Positions 25,402 through 33,378 of a stretch of DNA of 45,528 bases are shown here, one piece after another. The stretch spans positions 1 through 45,528 of the forward strand of contig NZ_WVUH01000010.1 of the NCBI RefSeq assembly GCF_017614955.1. The letters run 5' to 3'. The stretch is from Micromonospora echinofusca. GTDB lineage: Bacteria > Actinomycetota > Actinomycetes > Mycobacteriales > Micromonosporaceae. Every line of letters begins with the position of its first letter. The first letter of the stretch is position 1. The translations under genes were made by a program, and so were the position numbers. Below the pieces are notes generated by a model. The model searched no databases and was not told the DNA's origin. It worked only from the letters and a program-made list of their open reading frames with translations.

Positions 25402-26121
25402 GTGCTCGTGGCCGGGTTTCCCGCGGACGCCTTCGGCACCAACTGCTATGTCGTGGCCACCGGGCCGGGGGAGCAGTGTGTCGTGGTCGACCCCGGTATC
25501 GGCGTCCTCGACCGCCTCGACGACCTGATCGCCGAGCACCGGCTGCATCCGGCCGCGGTGCTGCTCACCCACGGTCATCTGGACCACACCTTCTCGGTCG
25601 CGCCGGTCTGCGGCGCCCGGGGCATCACCGCCTACGTGCATCCCGGTGACCGGGAGATGCTGGCCGACCCGACCAAGGCGCTCTCCAGCGACCTGACCGA
25701 GCTCTTCGGCGGCCGGCTGCGGTACACGGCCCCCGAGGACGTCGCGGAGCTGACCGACGGCGCGACGCTCGCCCTGGCCGGATTGGAGATCACCGTCGAC
25801 CATGCCCCCGGCCATACCGGCGGGTCGGTGCTGTTCCGCCTGCCCGGCGAGGGGTCACCGTGGGAGGCCGACCAGGTCTGCCTCTCCGGGGACGTCCTGT
25901 TCGCCGGCTCGATCGGGCGTACCGACCTGCCGGGCGGCAGCATGCCGGCGATGTGGACCAGCCTGCGGGAGAAGATCCTCCCCCTCGCCGACGACACCGT
26001 CGTGCTGCCCGGCCACGGACCGCTGACCACCATCGGCCGCGAGCGCACCCGCAACCCGTTCCTCATCGAGGCGGCGGGCAACGGCGGCGCGCGCCCGGCC
26101 GCTCCCCACCGAGGCCTCTAG
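25402..26121 (+). CDS. MBL-fold metallohydrolase, glyoxalase II-like
   Basis: The 239-residue cytoplasmic hydrolase has the metallo-beta-lactamase metal motif THGHLDH (His57, His59, Asp61, His62), further ligands in APGHTGGS and LSGDVLF, and the terminal LPGHGPLT. The opening GFPADAFGTNCYVVA is typical of glyoxalase II-like proteins encoded beside hisS in actinobacteria. It likely cleaves a thioester such as a mycothiol conjugate, but the substrate is not established. The GTG at 25402 follows GGGGAG at 4 bases. It lies 40 bases upstream of hisS, in probable operon with it. Confidence 0.9.
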   Translation: MLVAGFPADAFGTNCYVVATGPGEQCVVVDPGIGVLDRLDDLIAEHRLHPAAVLLTHGHLDHTFSVAPVCGARGITAYVHPGDREMLADPTKALSSDLTELFGGRLRYTAPEDVAELTDGATLALAGLEITVDHAPGHTGGSVLFRLPGEGSPWEADQVCLSGDVLFAGSIGRTDLPGGSMPAMWTSLREKILPLADDTVVLPGHGPLTTIGRERTRNPFLIEAAGNGGARPAAPHRGL

Positions 26122-26161
26122 ACCGCACCCGCACGGGACGTGCGGGGATTCGAGGAGAGTC

Positions 26162-27490
26162 ATGAGCAAGCCCACGCCCATCTCCGGTTTCCCGGAGTGG
26201 ACGCCGCCGCAGCGGATGATCGAGCAGTACGTCCTCGGCCGGATCCGCGACACCTTCGAGCTGTACGGCTTCGCGCCGCTGGAGACCCGCGCGGTCGAGC
26301 CGCTGGACCAGTTGCTGCGCAAGGGGGAGACCTCCAAGGAGGTCTACGTGCTGCGCCGGCTCCAGGAGGACCCGGGTGGTCCGGCCGGTGACGACGCGCT
26401 CGGCCTGCACTTCGACCTGACCGTGCCGTTCGCCCGGTACGTGCTGGAGAACGCCGGCAAGCTCCAGTTCCCGTTCCGGCGCTACCAGATCCAGAAGGTC
26501 TGGCGCGGGGAGCGCCCGCAGGAGGGGCGCTACCGGGAGTTCGTCCAGGCGGACATCGACATCGTCGACCGGGACACCCTGCCGGCGCACTACGAGGCGG
26601 AGATGCCCCTGGTGATCGGCGACGCGCTGCGGGCGCTGCCGATCCCACCGGTCCGCATCCAGGTGAACAACCGCAAGATCTGTGAGGGCTTCTACCGGGG
26701 GGTGGGCCTGGCCGACCCGGAGGCCGTGTTGCGGGCGGTCGACAAGCTCGACAAGATCGGTCCGGAGAAGGTCGCCGCGCTGCTGGCGGAGACCGCCGGG
26801 GCGAGCGAGGCGCAGGCCAAGGCGTGCCTGGCGCTGGCCGAGATCTCCGCGCCGGACACCTCCTTCGCCGACGCGGTCCGCGCGCTCGGGGTCACCGACC
26901 CGCTGCTGGACGAAGGGCTCGACGAACTGGTCCGGGTGGTGGAGACCGCCGCCGCGCACAGCCCGGGGCTCTGCGTGGCCGACCTGCGCATCGCCCGGGG
27001 CCTGGACTACTACACCGGTACGGTCTACGAGACCCAGCTGCTCGGCTACGAGCGGTTCGGTTCGGTCTGCTCCGGTGGCCGGTACGACAACCTGGCCAGC
27101 GCGGGTACCACCCGTTTCCCCGGGGTGGGGATCTCGATCGGGGTGACCCGGCTGCTCGGGCTGCTCTTCGGCGCCGACGCGCTGTCGGTGTCGCGCAGCG
27201 TGCCGACCTGTGTGCTGGTGGCCCTCCCGACGGAGGAGCAGCGGCCGGCGTGCAACCGGATCGCCGACGCGCTGCGCCGACGCGGCATCGCCTGCGAGGT
27301 GTCCCCGTCGGCGGCGAAGTTCGGCAAGCAGATCCGGTACGCCGAGCGGCGTGGCATCCCGTACGTCTGGTTCCCGGGTGCCGACGGCAACCCGGACGAG
27401 GTGAAGGACATCCGCTCGGGGGAGCAGGCGGTGGCCGAGCCGGAGCACTGGGCGCCGCCGGCCGACGATCTGCGCCCGGTCGTCTCCTGA
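26162..27490 (+). CDS. hisS: Histidyl-tRNA synthetase
   Basis: The 442-residue class II synthetase charges tRNA-His. It shows motif 1 around PQRMIEQYVLGRIRDTFELYGF, motif 2 in YQIQKVWRGERPQEGRYREFVQADIDI (a region), the histidine-specific segment ARGLDYYTGTVYE and motif 3 GVGISIGVTRL. The C-terminal anticodon-binding domain begins near PTCVLVALPTEEQRP. The ATG at 26162 follows GAGGAGAG. A strong hairpin follows the stop. Confidence 0.96.
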   Translation: MSKPTPISGFPEWTPPQRMIEQYVLGRIRDTFELYGFAPLETRAVEPLDQLLRKGETSKEVYVLRRLQEDPGGPAGDDALGLHFDLTVPFARYVLENAGKLQFPFRRYQIQKVWRGERPQEGRYREFVQADIDIVDRDTLPAHYEAEMPLVIGDALRALPIPPVRIQVNNRKICEGFYRGVGLADPEAVLRAVDKLDKIGPEKVAALLAETAGASEAQAKACLALAEISAPDTSFADAVRALGVTDPLLDEGLDELVRVVETAAAHSPGLCVADLRIARGLDYYTGTVYETQLLGYERFGSVCSGGRYDNLASAGTTRFPGVGISIGVTRLLGLLFGADALSVSRSVPTCVLVALPTEEQRPACNRIADALRRRGIACEVSPSAAKFGKQIRYAERRGIPYVWFPGADGNPDEVKDIRSGEQAVAEPEHWAPPADDLRPVVS

Positions 27491-27525
27491 GTCCCTGCGG
27501 ACGCACCGCCGCTGACGGTCGCTGA

Positions 27526-27556
27526 CCGGGCCGACCCCGCATCGGGGTCGGCCCGG
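27526..27556 (+). terminator. hisS terminator hairpin
   Basis: CCGGGCCGACCCCG (27526-27539) pairs perfectly over 14 bp with CGGGGTCGGCCCGG (27543-27556) around loop CAT. There is no T-tract, which is common in high-GC actinomycetes. Confidence 0.75.
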
Positions 27557-27841
27557 CCCGCGTACCGGTGGCGGTCGGTCGCGTGCCGGTGGCGGTCGTC
27601 CGTTCGTGCACAGGTCGGCCCGGCCCCGGCCCGCGCACGGTACGCCCCGCGCTCGGCTGACCTGCGCTATCCTGGATCCCGGGAAATGTCGTCCACTTCG
27701 TGGACAGTTACCCGTCCGTACGTCAACCGGCGGAGCGGTCGGTGCTCGGCGACGCACGGTGTGCGTTCGGCGACCGAACGGCGTTGACGAATCCCTTGTT
27801 CAGCGATGATCGTCGTTGGCTCCGCTGACAGAATATCTGCC
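27557..27841. promoter_or_regulatory. Structured intergenic region upstream of the two-component system
   Basis: No gene is seen. It contains hairpins GTCCAC/GTGGAC (27691-27705), ACGCAC/GTGCGT (27752-27766) and CGTTCGG/CCGAACG (27764-27780); the last two share three bases and exclude each other. GAATAT at 27831-27836 could be a -10 box for a leaderless kinase transcript starting at GTG 27842. TTGACG at 27784-27789 is a good -35 sequence, but no good -10 lies 17 bases from it. Confidence 0.4.
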
Positions 27842-29026
27842 GTGCTACTGCCCGATCGCGCTGCGTTGTGCGGTTCCGATCCCTCCGGCGCGGACCAGGC
27901 CAACCGGTTCATCATGGTGCTGCTGGCGTTGCAGCGGGTGGCCTACCTGTTCCCCGCCGGGGTGAGCGCGGCCAACGGCACCCACCGCAGTCCCACCCTC
28001 CACCTGCTGCTGCTCTTCACGGCGGTGGCCTGGAACGTCGCGCTGTTCCGCAGCGCGCTGCGCCGGGGCTGGTTCTCGTCCCTGCCGGTCTACCTGGACG
28101 TCCTCTTCTCCGTCGTGCTGCTGGTGGTGGTCGACGGGCACCTGGCCGGGGAGGTCCGTCAGGTCGTCCCGACCTGGGTGGACTGCGCCGCCGAGGCCGC
28201 CGCCGCGCTCGCCGCGGCGGTCATCGCCCCGCCCCTGTTCGCCGTCACCGTGGTCCTCGCGCTGATCGGGACCCAGGTCGCGGTGACCGTCGCGGAGAAC
28301 TCCGGCGGTGGCACGCTGATCCCGGAACTGGTGTACGCGACCAACGGGATCGCCGGATTCGCGGTGGTCGCCGGCGTCGGGATCCGCTACCTGCGCTGCC
28401 AGGGCCGGATGCTCGACCGGATCAACCTGCAACGGTCGGTCGCCGAGGCGGAACGGGCCGCCGACCAGGCCCGGTACGCGACCCGGGTGGCCCACCACCG
28501 CTTCCTGCACGACACCGTGCTGACCACGTTGACCCTGATCGCCCGGGGTGGCGTCGACCACCGGGCGGAACAGGTACGGCAGCGCTGCGCCCGGGACGCC
28601 GAGTACATCCGGGGCCTGCTCACCGACCCGGTGGACACCACCCCCGGCACGGTCACCGAGGCCCTCGGCCAGGTGGTCAACGACGTCTCCCCGCTCGGCC
28701 TGCGGGTGCGGTACCGCAGCGAACTGGCCCCGCCCGACGTGCCGCCGCACGTGGTCGAGGCGTTCCGGGACGCGACCCGGGAGGCGTTGAACAACGTCGT
28801 CAAGCACGCCGGGGTCGACGAGGCATGGCTGACCGTGACCGGCGTCGACGACGTGCTGCGGGTGACCGTCGTGGACCGGGGACGGGGGTTCGACCCGGAC
28901 GGGGTACGACCGGGCTTCGGGTTCCGCAACAGCGTGGTGGAGCGGGTCGCCGAGGTCGGCGGCCGGGTCCGGGTCTCCAGCGAACCCGGTGCGGGCACCT
29001 GCGTGGAACTGTCGTGGCCGAGGTGA
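27842..29026 (+). CDS. Membrane sensor histidine kinase (HisKA_3-like)
   Basis: The roughly 394-residue kinase has an N-terminal block of five or six hydrophobic helices (about 25-185) with little extracytoplasmic sequence, then a dimerisation helix with the phospho-acceptor in HHRFLHDTVLTTLTLIA. The ATPase domain has an N-box in DATREALNNVVKHAG and a G-box in GFGFRNSVVERVAEVGG ending GAGTCVEL. This is the NarL/DesK-type kinase layout, probably sensing a membrane or envelope signal. The start is undecided: GTG 27842 fits a leaderless transcript, and ATG 27806 would add 12 residues. The stop overlaps the response-regulator start, so the two form a cognate pair. Confidence 0.85.
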   Translation: MLLPDRAALCGSDPSGADQANRFIMVLLALQRVAYLFPAGVSAANGTHRSPTLHLLLLFTAVAWNVALFRSALRRGWFSSLPVYLDVLFSVVLLVVVDGHLAGEVRQVVPTWVDCAAEAAAALAAAVIAPPLFAVTVVLALIGTQVAVTVAENSGGGTLIPELVYATNGIAGFAVVAGVGIRYLRCQGRMLDRINLQRSVAEAERAADQARYATRVAHHRFLHDTVLTTLTLIARGGVDHRAEQVRQRCARDAEYIRGLLTDPVDTTPGTVTEALGQVVNDVSPLGLRVRYRSELAPPDVPPHVVEAFRDATREALNNVVKHAGVDEAWLTVTGVDDVLRVTVVDRGRGFDPDGVRPGFGFRNSVVERVAEVGGRVRVSSEPGAGTCVELSWPR

Positions 29027-29646
29027 TCCGGGTCGCCGCCGTCGACGACGACCGGATGCTCCTCGACGGGCTCGCCACCTGGGTGCGGTCGGTACCGGAC
29101 CTGCGGCTGGTGGCCACCGCCGCGACCGTGGACGAGCTGCTGCGCGACCTGGCCGGACCGGTCGACGTGGTGCTGCTCGACCTCGTGCTGCGCGACCGCA
29201 GCGCGGCGGCCGAGAACGTGGGCCGGCTGGTGTCGGCCGGGCACCGGGTGCTGGTGCTCAGCGTCTGGGCCCGACCCGACCAGGTGGTGGCCACCTTCGA
29301 GGCGGGGGCCAGCGGCTACGTCACCAAGGACCACGACCTGGCCGCCCTGGCGGCGGCGGTCCGCGAGGTGTACGCCGAACGCCCGGTCTTCTCCACCGAA
29401 CTCGCCTTCGCCTGCCTGGGGGACACCCGGCCGGTACGACCGCAGCTCTCCCCCCGGGAACGGGCGGTGCTGCTCGCGTACGCCTCCGGGATGACGCTCA
29501 AGGCGGCGGCCCGGCACCTGGGCATCAAACCGGAGACGGCGCGGACCTACCTGGACCGGGTCAAGGTCAAGTACCACGACCTGGGTCGGCCGAGCCGGAC
29601 CAAGCTCGAACTGGCCGAGCGGGTCCGCGAAGACCAGCTGCGGTGA
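29014..29646 (+). CDS. Response regulator, LuxR/NarL-type HTH
   Basis: The 210-residue regulator has a receiver domain with the acidic triplet at 11-13, predicted phospho-acceptor Asp56 in VVLLDLVL, and the conserved Lys in GYVTKDHDL. The GerE/LuxR helix-turn-helix follows: LSPRERAVLLAYASGMTLKAAARHLGIKPETARTYLDRV. GTG 29014 overlaps the kinase gene by 13 bases; GTG 29023 is an alternative. It ends inside a long palindromic hairpin. The next gene rightward begins the ten-gene glycoconjugate operon, so that operon is a natural candidate target, though nothing in the sequence proves it. Confidence 0.88.
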   Translation: MAEVIRVAAVDDDRMLLDGLATWVRSVPDLRLVATAATVDELLRDLAGPVDVVLLDLVLRDRSAAAENVGRLVSAGHRVLVLSVWARPDQVVATFEAGASGYVTKDHDLAALAAAVREVYAERPVFSTELAFACLGDTRPVRPQLSPRERAVLLAYASGMTLKAAARHLGIKPETARTYLDRVKVKYHDLGRPSRTKLELAERVREDQLR

Positions 29647-29695
29647 GGAAGGGCCCCTTCCTATCGCTTTCGGTATAGGAAGGGGCCCTTCCTCA
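29644..29695. repeat. GGAAGGGCCCC-type repeat forming a 21-bp perfect hairpin
   Basis: The arm 29644-29664, beginning TGAGGAAGGGCCCC, is exactly complementary to 29675-29695, with a 10-base loop containing CGCTTTCGG. The element includes the regulator stop codon and shares its core with 6688-6740. It probably terminates the two-component transcript. Confidence 0.85.
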
Positions 29696-29710
29696 CACCT
29701 GTCCCGAAGC

Positions 29711-29730
29711 TGTCCCCCCGATGGGGGACA
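29711..29730. promoter_or_regulatory. Inverted repeat upstream of the glycoconjugate operon
   Basis: TGTCCCCC (29711-29718) pairs with GGGGGACA (29723-29730) around CGAT. It lies about 35 bases upstream of the predicted -35 box and could be a site for the neighbouring response regulator. Confidence 0.45.
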
Positions 29731-29764
29731 CCGTGAGGGGACGACTGCCCCCACAAGCAGTGAC

Positions 29765-29793
29765 ATGACCCGATCGAGATTGATCGTTAGGTT
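29765..29793 (+). promoter_or_regulatory. Predicted promoter of the ten-gene operon
   Basis: ATGACC (29765-29770, -35) is followed by a 17-base spacer and TAGGTT (29788-29793, -10), a good actinomycete principal-sigma match. Transcription would start near 29800, leaving a leader of about 80 bases before the first ATG. Confidence 0.5.
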
Positions 29794-29882
29794 TTGGGGC
29801 GCAGTTGCTTCGAGCGTAATCGATGTCGAGCACTCCGTGACTCCGTCGTACGCCCGGGCGTCACCCCGAGGAAAGGCGTTCC

Positions 29883-31304
29883 ATGCCCCCGTTGATCAGT
29901 CTGGACCAGGCCGGGCAGCTCACCACCAAACAGGTGCACGACCTCTACCGGGACCACGTGAGCCGGAGCCAGGTGTCCCTGATGACCACCTTCGGCTTCG
30001 GCCGGGAACTGGTCGAGCACGCCGAGGGGGTGTGGATCCACCTGCGCGACGGCCGGCGGGTACTCGACTTCTCCGGTGGGGTGGGCGTGCTCAACCACGG
30101 CCACAACCACCCGCGCATCCTCGCCGCCCGGCAGCGGTTCACCGCCGAGCGCCGGATGGAGGTGCACAAGGCGTTCTTCTCCCCGTACCTGGCCGCGCTG
30201 AGCCACAACGTGGCGGCGCTGCTCCCCGGCGACCTGTCCGTGTCGTACTTCCCCAACTCCGGCGCCGAGGCCAACGAGGGCGCCATCAAGATGGCGTACA
30301 AGTACCACGGCGGCAAACGGAACACGATCCTGCGCGCCGACATCAGCTTCCACGGCAAGACCCTCGGCGCGGGCAGCCTCACCGGCTCCTCGGAGAACGC
30401 GTTCCGCTTCCCCGGCCTGCCCGGGATCAGCGTCTACCCGTACGGCGACCTGGCCGCGCTCTGCGCCACGGTGGAGGCCGCGCGCACCCCGGACGGTGGC
30501 TGCGACGTGTACGCCATCCTGGTCGAACCGTTCAGCGCGTCCACCATGCGCCACTGGTCGGGTGAGGACCTGCTCGCCCTGCAACGCTTCTGCCGGGAGC
30601 GGGAGATCATCGTCATCTTCGACGAGATCTACACCGGCTGGGGCAAGACCGGCAGCCTGTTCTACTTCATGCGGCACGAGGGGCTGCTCCCCGACATCCT
30701 CACCTACTCCAAGTCGCTCGGCGGCGGCAAGGCGTCCATCTCCGGGTACACCGCCCGGGACGCGGTGTTCCGCCGCGCCTACGACCGGCTCACCGACGTC
30801 ATCCTGCACAGCACCACCTACTATGGCTTCGGCGAGGAGACCGCCACCGCGATCGAGGCGGTCAACGTGGTGGCCGAAGAGGACTTCCCGGCCCGGGCCC
30901 GCGCCCTCGGCGAGCTGCTCGACACCGGCCTGCACCGGATCGCCAAGGCCCACCCGGACGTGGTCGACCGGGTGTCCGGCACCGGCGCGCTGTGGGGCGT
31001 CTTCCTGGACAGCGGACCGGGCATCCTGGATCTCGCCGGCAAGCTGATGCCCGGGTTCTCCCACGACCCGCAGTTCCGTACCAAGCTCATCGCGCTCGCG
31101 GTGATCGCCCACCTGTTCCGTGAGCACCAGATCATGACGTACTACAGTCCCAACGCCGACAACCCGCTCATGGTGGCCCCGAGCCTGGTCGCCACGCCCG
31201 ACGACGTCGAGCGCTTCCTGACCGCCCTGGACGCCACCCTGGCGAAGGGGCTGCCCCGGCTGCTGGCGTCGTTCGTCAAGGAACGGGTGACCTCGCGGTG
31301 GTAG
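29883..31304 (+). CDS. Class III PLP-dependent aminotransferase
   Basis: The 473-residue enzyme shows the class III fold: DFSGGVGVLNHGHNHPRI near residue 62, SYFPNSGAEANEGAIKMAY for cofactor phosphate, IVIFDEIYTGWGKTG with the cofactor-contacting Asp, and LTYSKSLGGGK with the predicted Schiff-base Lys277. It resembles omega-amino acid/diaminobutyrate transaminases more than sugar aminotransferases, so an amine or amino acid substrate is possible. It opens the polyprenyl-sugar operon and would supply an amino group or amine. The ATG at 29883 follows AGGAAAGG. The next gene's earliest start overlaps its end. Confidence 0.88.
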   Translation: MPPLISLDQAGQLTTKQVHDLYRDHVSRSQVSLMTTFGFGRELVEHAEGVWIHLRDGRRVLDFSGGVGVLNHGHNHPRILAARQRFTAERRMEVHKAFFSPYLAALSHNVAALLPGDLSVSYFPNSGAEANEGAIKMAYKYHGGKRNTILRADISFHGKTLGAGSLTGSSENAFRFPGLPGISVYPYGDLAALCATVEAARTPDGGCDVYAILVEPFSASTMRHWSGEDLLALQRFCREREIIVIFDEIYTGWGKTGSLFYFMRHEGLLPDILTYSKSLGGGKASISGYTARDAVFRRAYDRLTDVILHSTTYYGFGEETATAIEAVNVVAEEDFPARARALGELLDTGLHRIAKAHPDVVDRVSGTGALWGVFLDSGPGILDLAGKLMPGFSHDPQFRTKLIALAVIAHLFREHQIMTYYSPNADNPLMVAPSLVATPDDVERFLTALDATLAKGLPRLLASFVKERVTSRW

Positions 31305-32374
31305 CCGACGACGCGGTGGACGAGAAGGCGATGGACGACCGGACGGTCGTGGTCACCGGCGCGGCCGGCATGCTCGGCTCGCACCTGGTCCGCCGGCTGC
31401 TCGACGACGGCCACCGGGTGCACGGCGTCGACCTGCAACCCGCCGCGCACCGGCACCCGATGCTGACCCACCGTCAGGGGGACATCCGCGACGCCGACCT
31501 GCTGGCCGGGGTCTTCGCCGACGCGGCGGCGGTCGTGCACTGCGCCTCGGCGCTGCCCAGCTACCCGGCCGAACTGATCCGGTCGATCATCGTGGACGGC
31601 ACGGCGGCGGTGCTCGGCGCGGCCCGCCGGGCCCGGGTACCCCGACTGGTGCACATCTCCAGCACCGCGGTCTACGGGCTACCCAAGGTGGTACCCACCA
31701 CCGAGGACCATCCCCACGAACCGGTCGACCCGTACACCCGGGCCAAGGCCGACGCCGAGGTGCTGGTGGAGAAGTTCCGTGCGGACGGCATGTGCATCCC
31801 CGTCCTGCGCCCCAAGACGTTCCTCGGACCGGGCCGGATGGGCCTCTTCGCGATGCTCTTCGAGTGGGCCGAGGAGGGGCGCAACTTCCCGGTCCTCGGC
31901 CGGGGCGACGTCCGGGTGCAGATGTTCGCCATCGAGGACCTGGTCGACGCGGTCTGCACGGTGCTGACCGCACCGGACGACGTCGCCGGGGACACCTACA
32001 ACCTCGGCGCCGCCGAGTTCGGCACCCTGCGCGAGGATTTCCAGGCCGTCCTCGACGCGGCCGGACACGGCAGACGGGTCGTCGGCCTACCGGCCGGCCC
32101 GGCGCTGGCCGCGTTGCGCGCGCTGGAACGCAGCGGGCTCTCCCCGGTGTACGGGCGACTGCTGTACAAGCTGCGCGCCGACTCGTACGTCAGCATCGAC
32201 AAGGCCCGCCGGCAGTTGGGGTTCCAGCCCCGGTTGTCCAACCGGCAGGCGATCCTCAACACCTACGACTGGTGGCGGACGCAACGCGGCGTCGCCACGC
32301 CGGCCGGCGACGGTCGGACCAGCCGCGAACCGTGGCGGCAGGGGGCCCTCTCCCTCGCGAAGATCTTCTTCTAG
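31298..32374 (+). CDS. NAD-dependent epimerase/dehydratase (extended SDR)
   Basis: The protein of up to 358 residues has the GxxGxxG motif VVVTGAAGMLGSHLV, then HISSTAVYG with the catalytic Ser/Thr, and the active-site pair in DPYTRAKADAE (YxxxK). The C-terminus YVSIDKARRQLGFQPRLS is typical of nucleotide-sugar epimerases. It should change the configuration or oxidation state of a sugar, either nucleotide-bound or polyprenyl-bound as in decaprenylphosphoryl-ribose epimerisation. The start is uncertain among GTG 31298 (overlapping the aminotransferase), GTG 31316 and ATG 31331; the motif begins only a few residues after the last. Confidence 0.85.
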   Translation: MVADDAVDEKAMDDRTVVVTGAAGMLGSHLVRRLLDDGHRVHGVDLQPAAHRHPMLTHRQGDIRDADLLAGVFADAAAVVHCASALPSYPAELIRSIIVDGTAAVLGAARRARVPRLVHISSTAVYGLPKVVPTTEDHPHEPVDPYTRAKADAEVLVEKFRADGMCIPVLRPKTFLGPGRMGLFAMLFEWAEEGRNFPVLGRGDVRVQMFAIEDLVDAVCTVLTAPDDVAGDTYNLGAAEFGTLREDFQAVLDAAGHGRRVVGLPAGPALAALRALERSGLSPVYGRLLYKLRADSYVSIDKARRQLGFQPRLSNRQAILNTYDWWRTQRGVATPAGDGRTSREPWRQGALSLAKIFF

Positions 32375-32389
32375 CCGCCGGAGGTCCGC

Positions 32390-33355
32390 ATGCCCGCCGT
32401 CGACTCCCTACCCGTGGCCGGCGCTCCGGCCGTCGCACCCGTCCCCGCGACCCGTCCCCGGTTGCTGCGCGACCTGATCCAGCTGTCCCGCCCCACCCAC
32501 TGGGTCAAGAGCCTGCTGGTCGTCCCCGTCCCGCTGCTGGAGACCCCGGTGTGGACGGTGGACATCCTGGTCCGGCTGGGCTGGGCCGTCGGGGTGTTCG
32601 TCCTCGCCTCGTCCGCCGTCTACGTCGGCAACGACCTCGCCGACCGGCAGCGGGACCGCAACCACCCGGTCAAACGGCACCGACCGATCGCCGCCGGCCG
32701 GGTACCGGTCCCGCTGGCCTGGCTCTACTGCGCGTTGCTGCTCGGCGCGCTGGCCTGGCTGCTGCTGACCGGGCCACCCGGGCACGCCGGACCGGTCCTG
32801 GGCTACCTGGTACTCAACGTCGCGTACAGCCGGGGACTGAAACACGTACCGCTGGTGGAGGCCGGTGCCGTCGCGCTCGGCTTCGTGCTGCGCGTCGCGC
32901 AGGGCTACCTGGCCACCGGGGGCGCGGTCTCCGGCTGGCTGCTGGTGACCGTCTTCGCCGGCTGCCTGCTGCTGGTGATCGGCAAACGCCGGCAGGAACT
33001 GCTGGACAGTGGACCCGCCCACCGGCCTGCGCTGCGCGGGTACACCGTGGAACTCGCCGGCCACCTGGTGCAGCTCACCAGCGTCCTGGCGGTCACCGCC
33101 GGACTGGTCTACCTGCGGACCGAGGCTCCGCTGGCCGGCTACGGGGAGGCCGCGATGCTGCTGTCCACCCCGATCGTGCTCTACCTGACCTCCCGGTACC
33201 TGCAACTCGCGCTGGTCGGCCGGGCCGCCGGTGACCCGGTCCGGCTCCTGCTGCGCGACCGCGCGGTACTCGTCACCGGGCTGCTCTGGGGGGTGCTCCT
33301 GGCCGGTCTGCTCGCCGCCGCGCGGATCCCGGCGCTCACCGCCCTGCTGCCCTGA
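32390..33355 (+). CDS. UbiA-family prenyltransferase, decaprenyl-phosphate phosphoribosyltransferase-like
   Basis: The 321-residue protein has about eight or nine membrane helices. Residues 81-103 read NDLADRQRDRNHPVKRHRPI then AAG, the NDxxDxxxDxxHPxKxxRPIAAG signature of the mycobacterial enzyme that transfers 5-phosphoribose from PRPP to decaprenyl phosphate. The later segments YSRGLKHVPLVEA and VIGKRRQELL also fit. The predicted product is a polyprenyl-phospho-phosphopentose at the inner membrane face. ATG 32390 follows GGAGG. Neighbours are an epimerase upstream and a glycosyltransferase 23 bases downstream. An alternative PRPP-like donor or acceptor cannot be excluded. Confidence 0.85.
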   Translation: MPAVDSLPVAGAPAVAPVPATRPRLLRDLIQLSRPTHWVKSLLVVPVPLLETPVWTVDILVRLGWAVGVFVLASSAVYVGNDLADRQRDRNHPVKRHRPIAAGRVPVPLAWLYCALLLGALAWLLLTGPPGHAGPVLGYLVLNVAYSRGLKHVPLVEAGAVALGFVLRVAQGYLATGGAVSGWLLVTVFAGCLLLVIGKRRQELLDSGPAHRPALRGYTVELAGHLVQLTSVLAVTAGLVYLRTEAPLAGYGEAAMLLSTPIVLYLTSRYLQLALVGRAAGDPVRLLLRDRAVLVTGLLWGVLLAGLLAAARIPALTALLP

Positions 33356-33378
33356 ACCACCCGTTCCGAAGGAGATCC

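Noticed and set aside
27684..27810. tRNA or small RNA gene in the hisS-kinase gap
   Set aside because: Several hairpins are present, but no cloverleaf, T-loop consensus or clear promoter-terminator pair was found.
29883..31304. Assigning the aminotransferase as ectoine biosynthesis EctB
   Set aside because: There is some similarity in the GHNHP region, but no ectA or ectC is nearby, and the operon is glycosyltransferase-rich.
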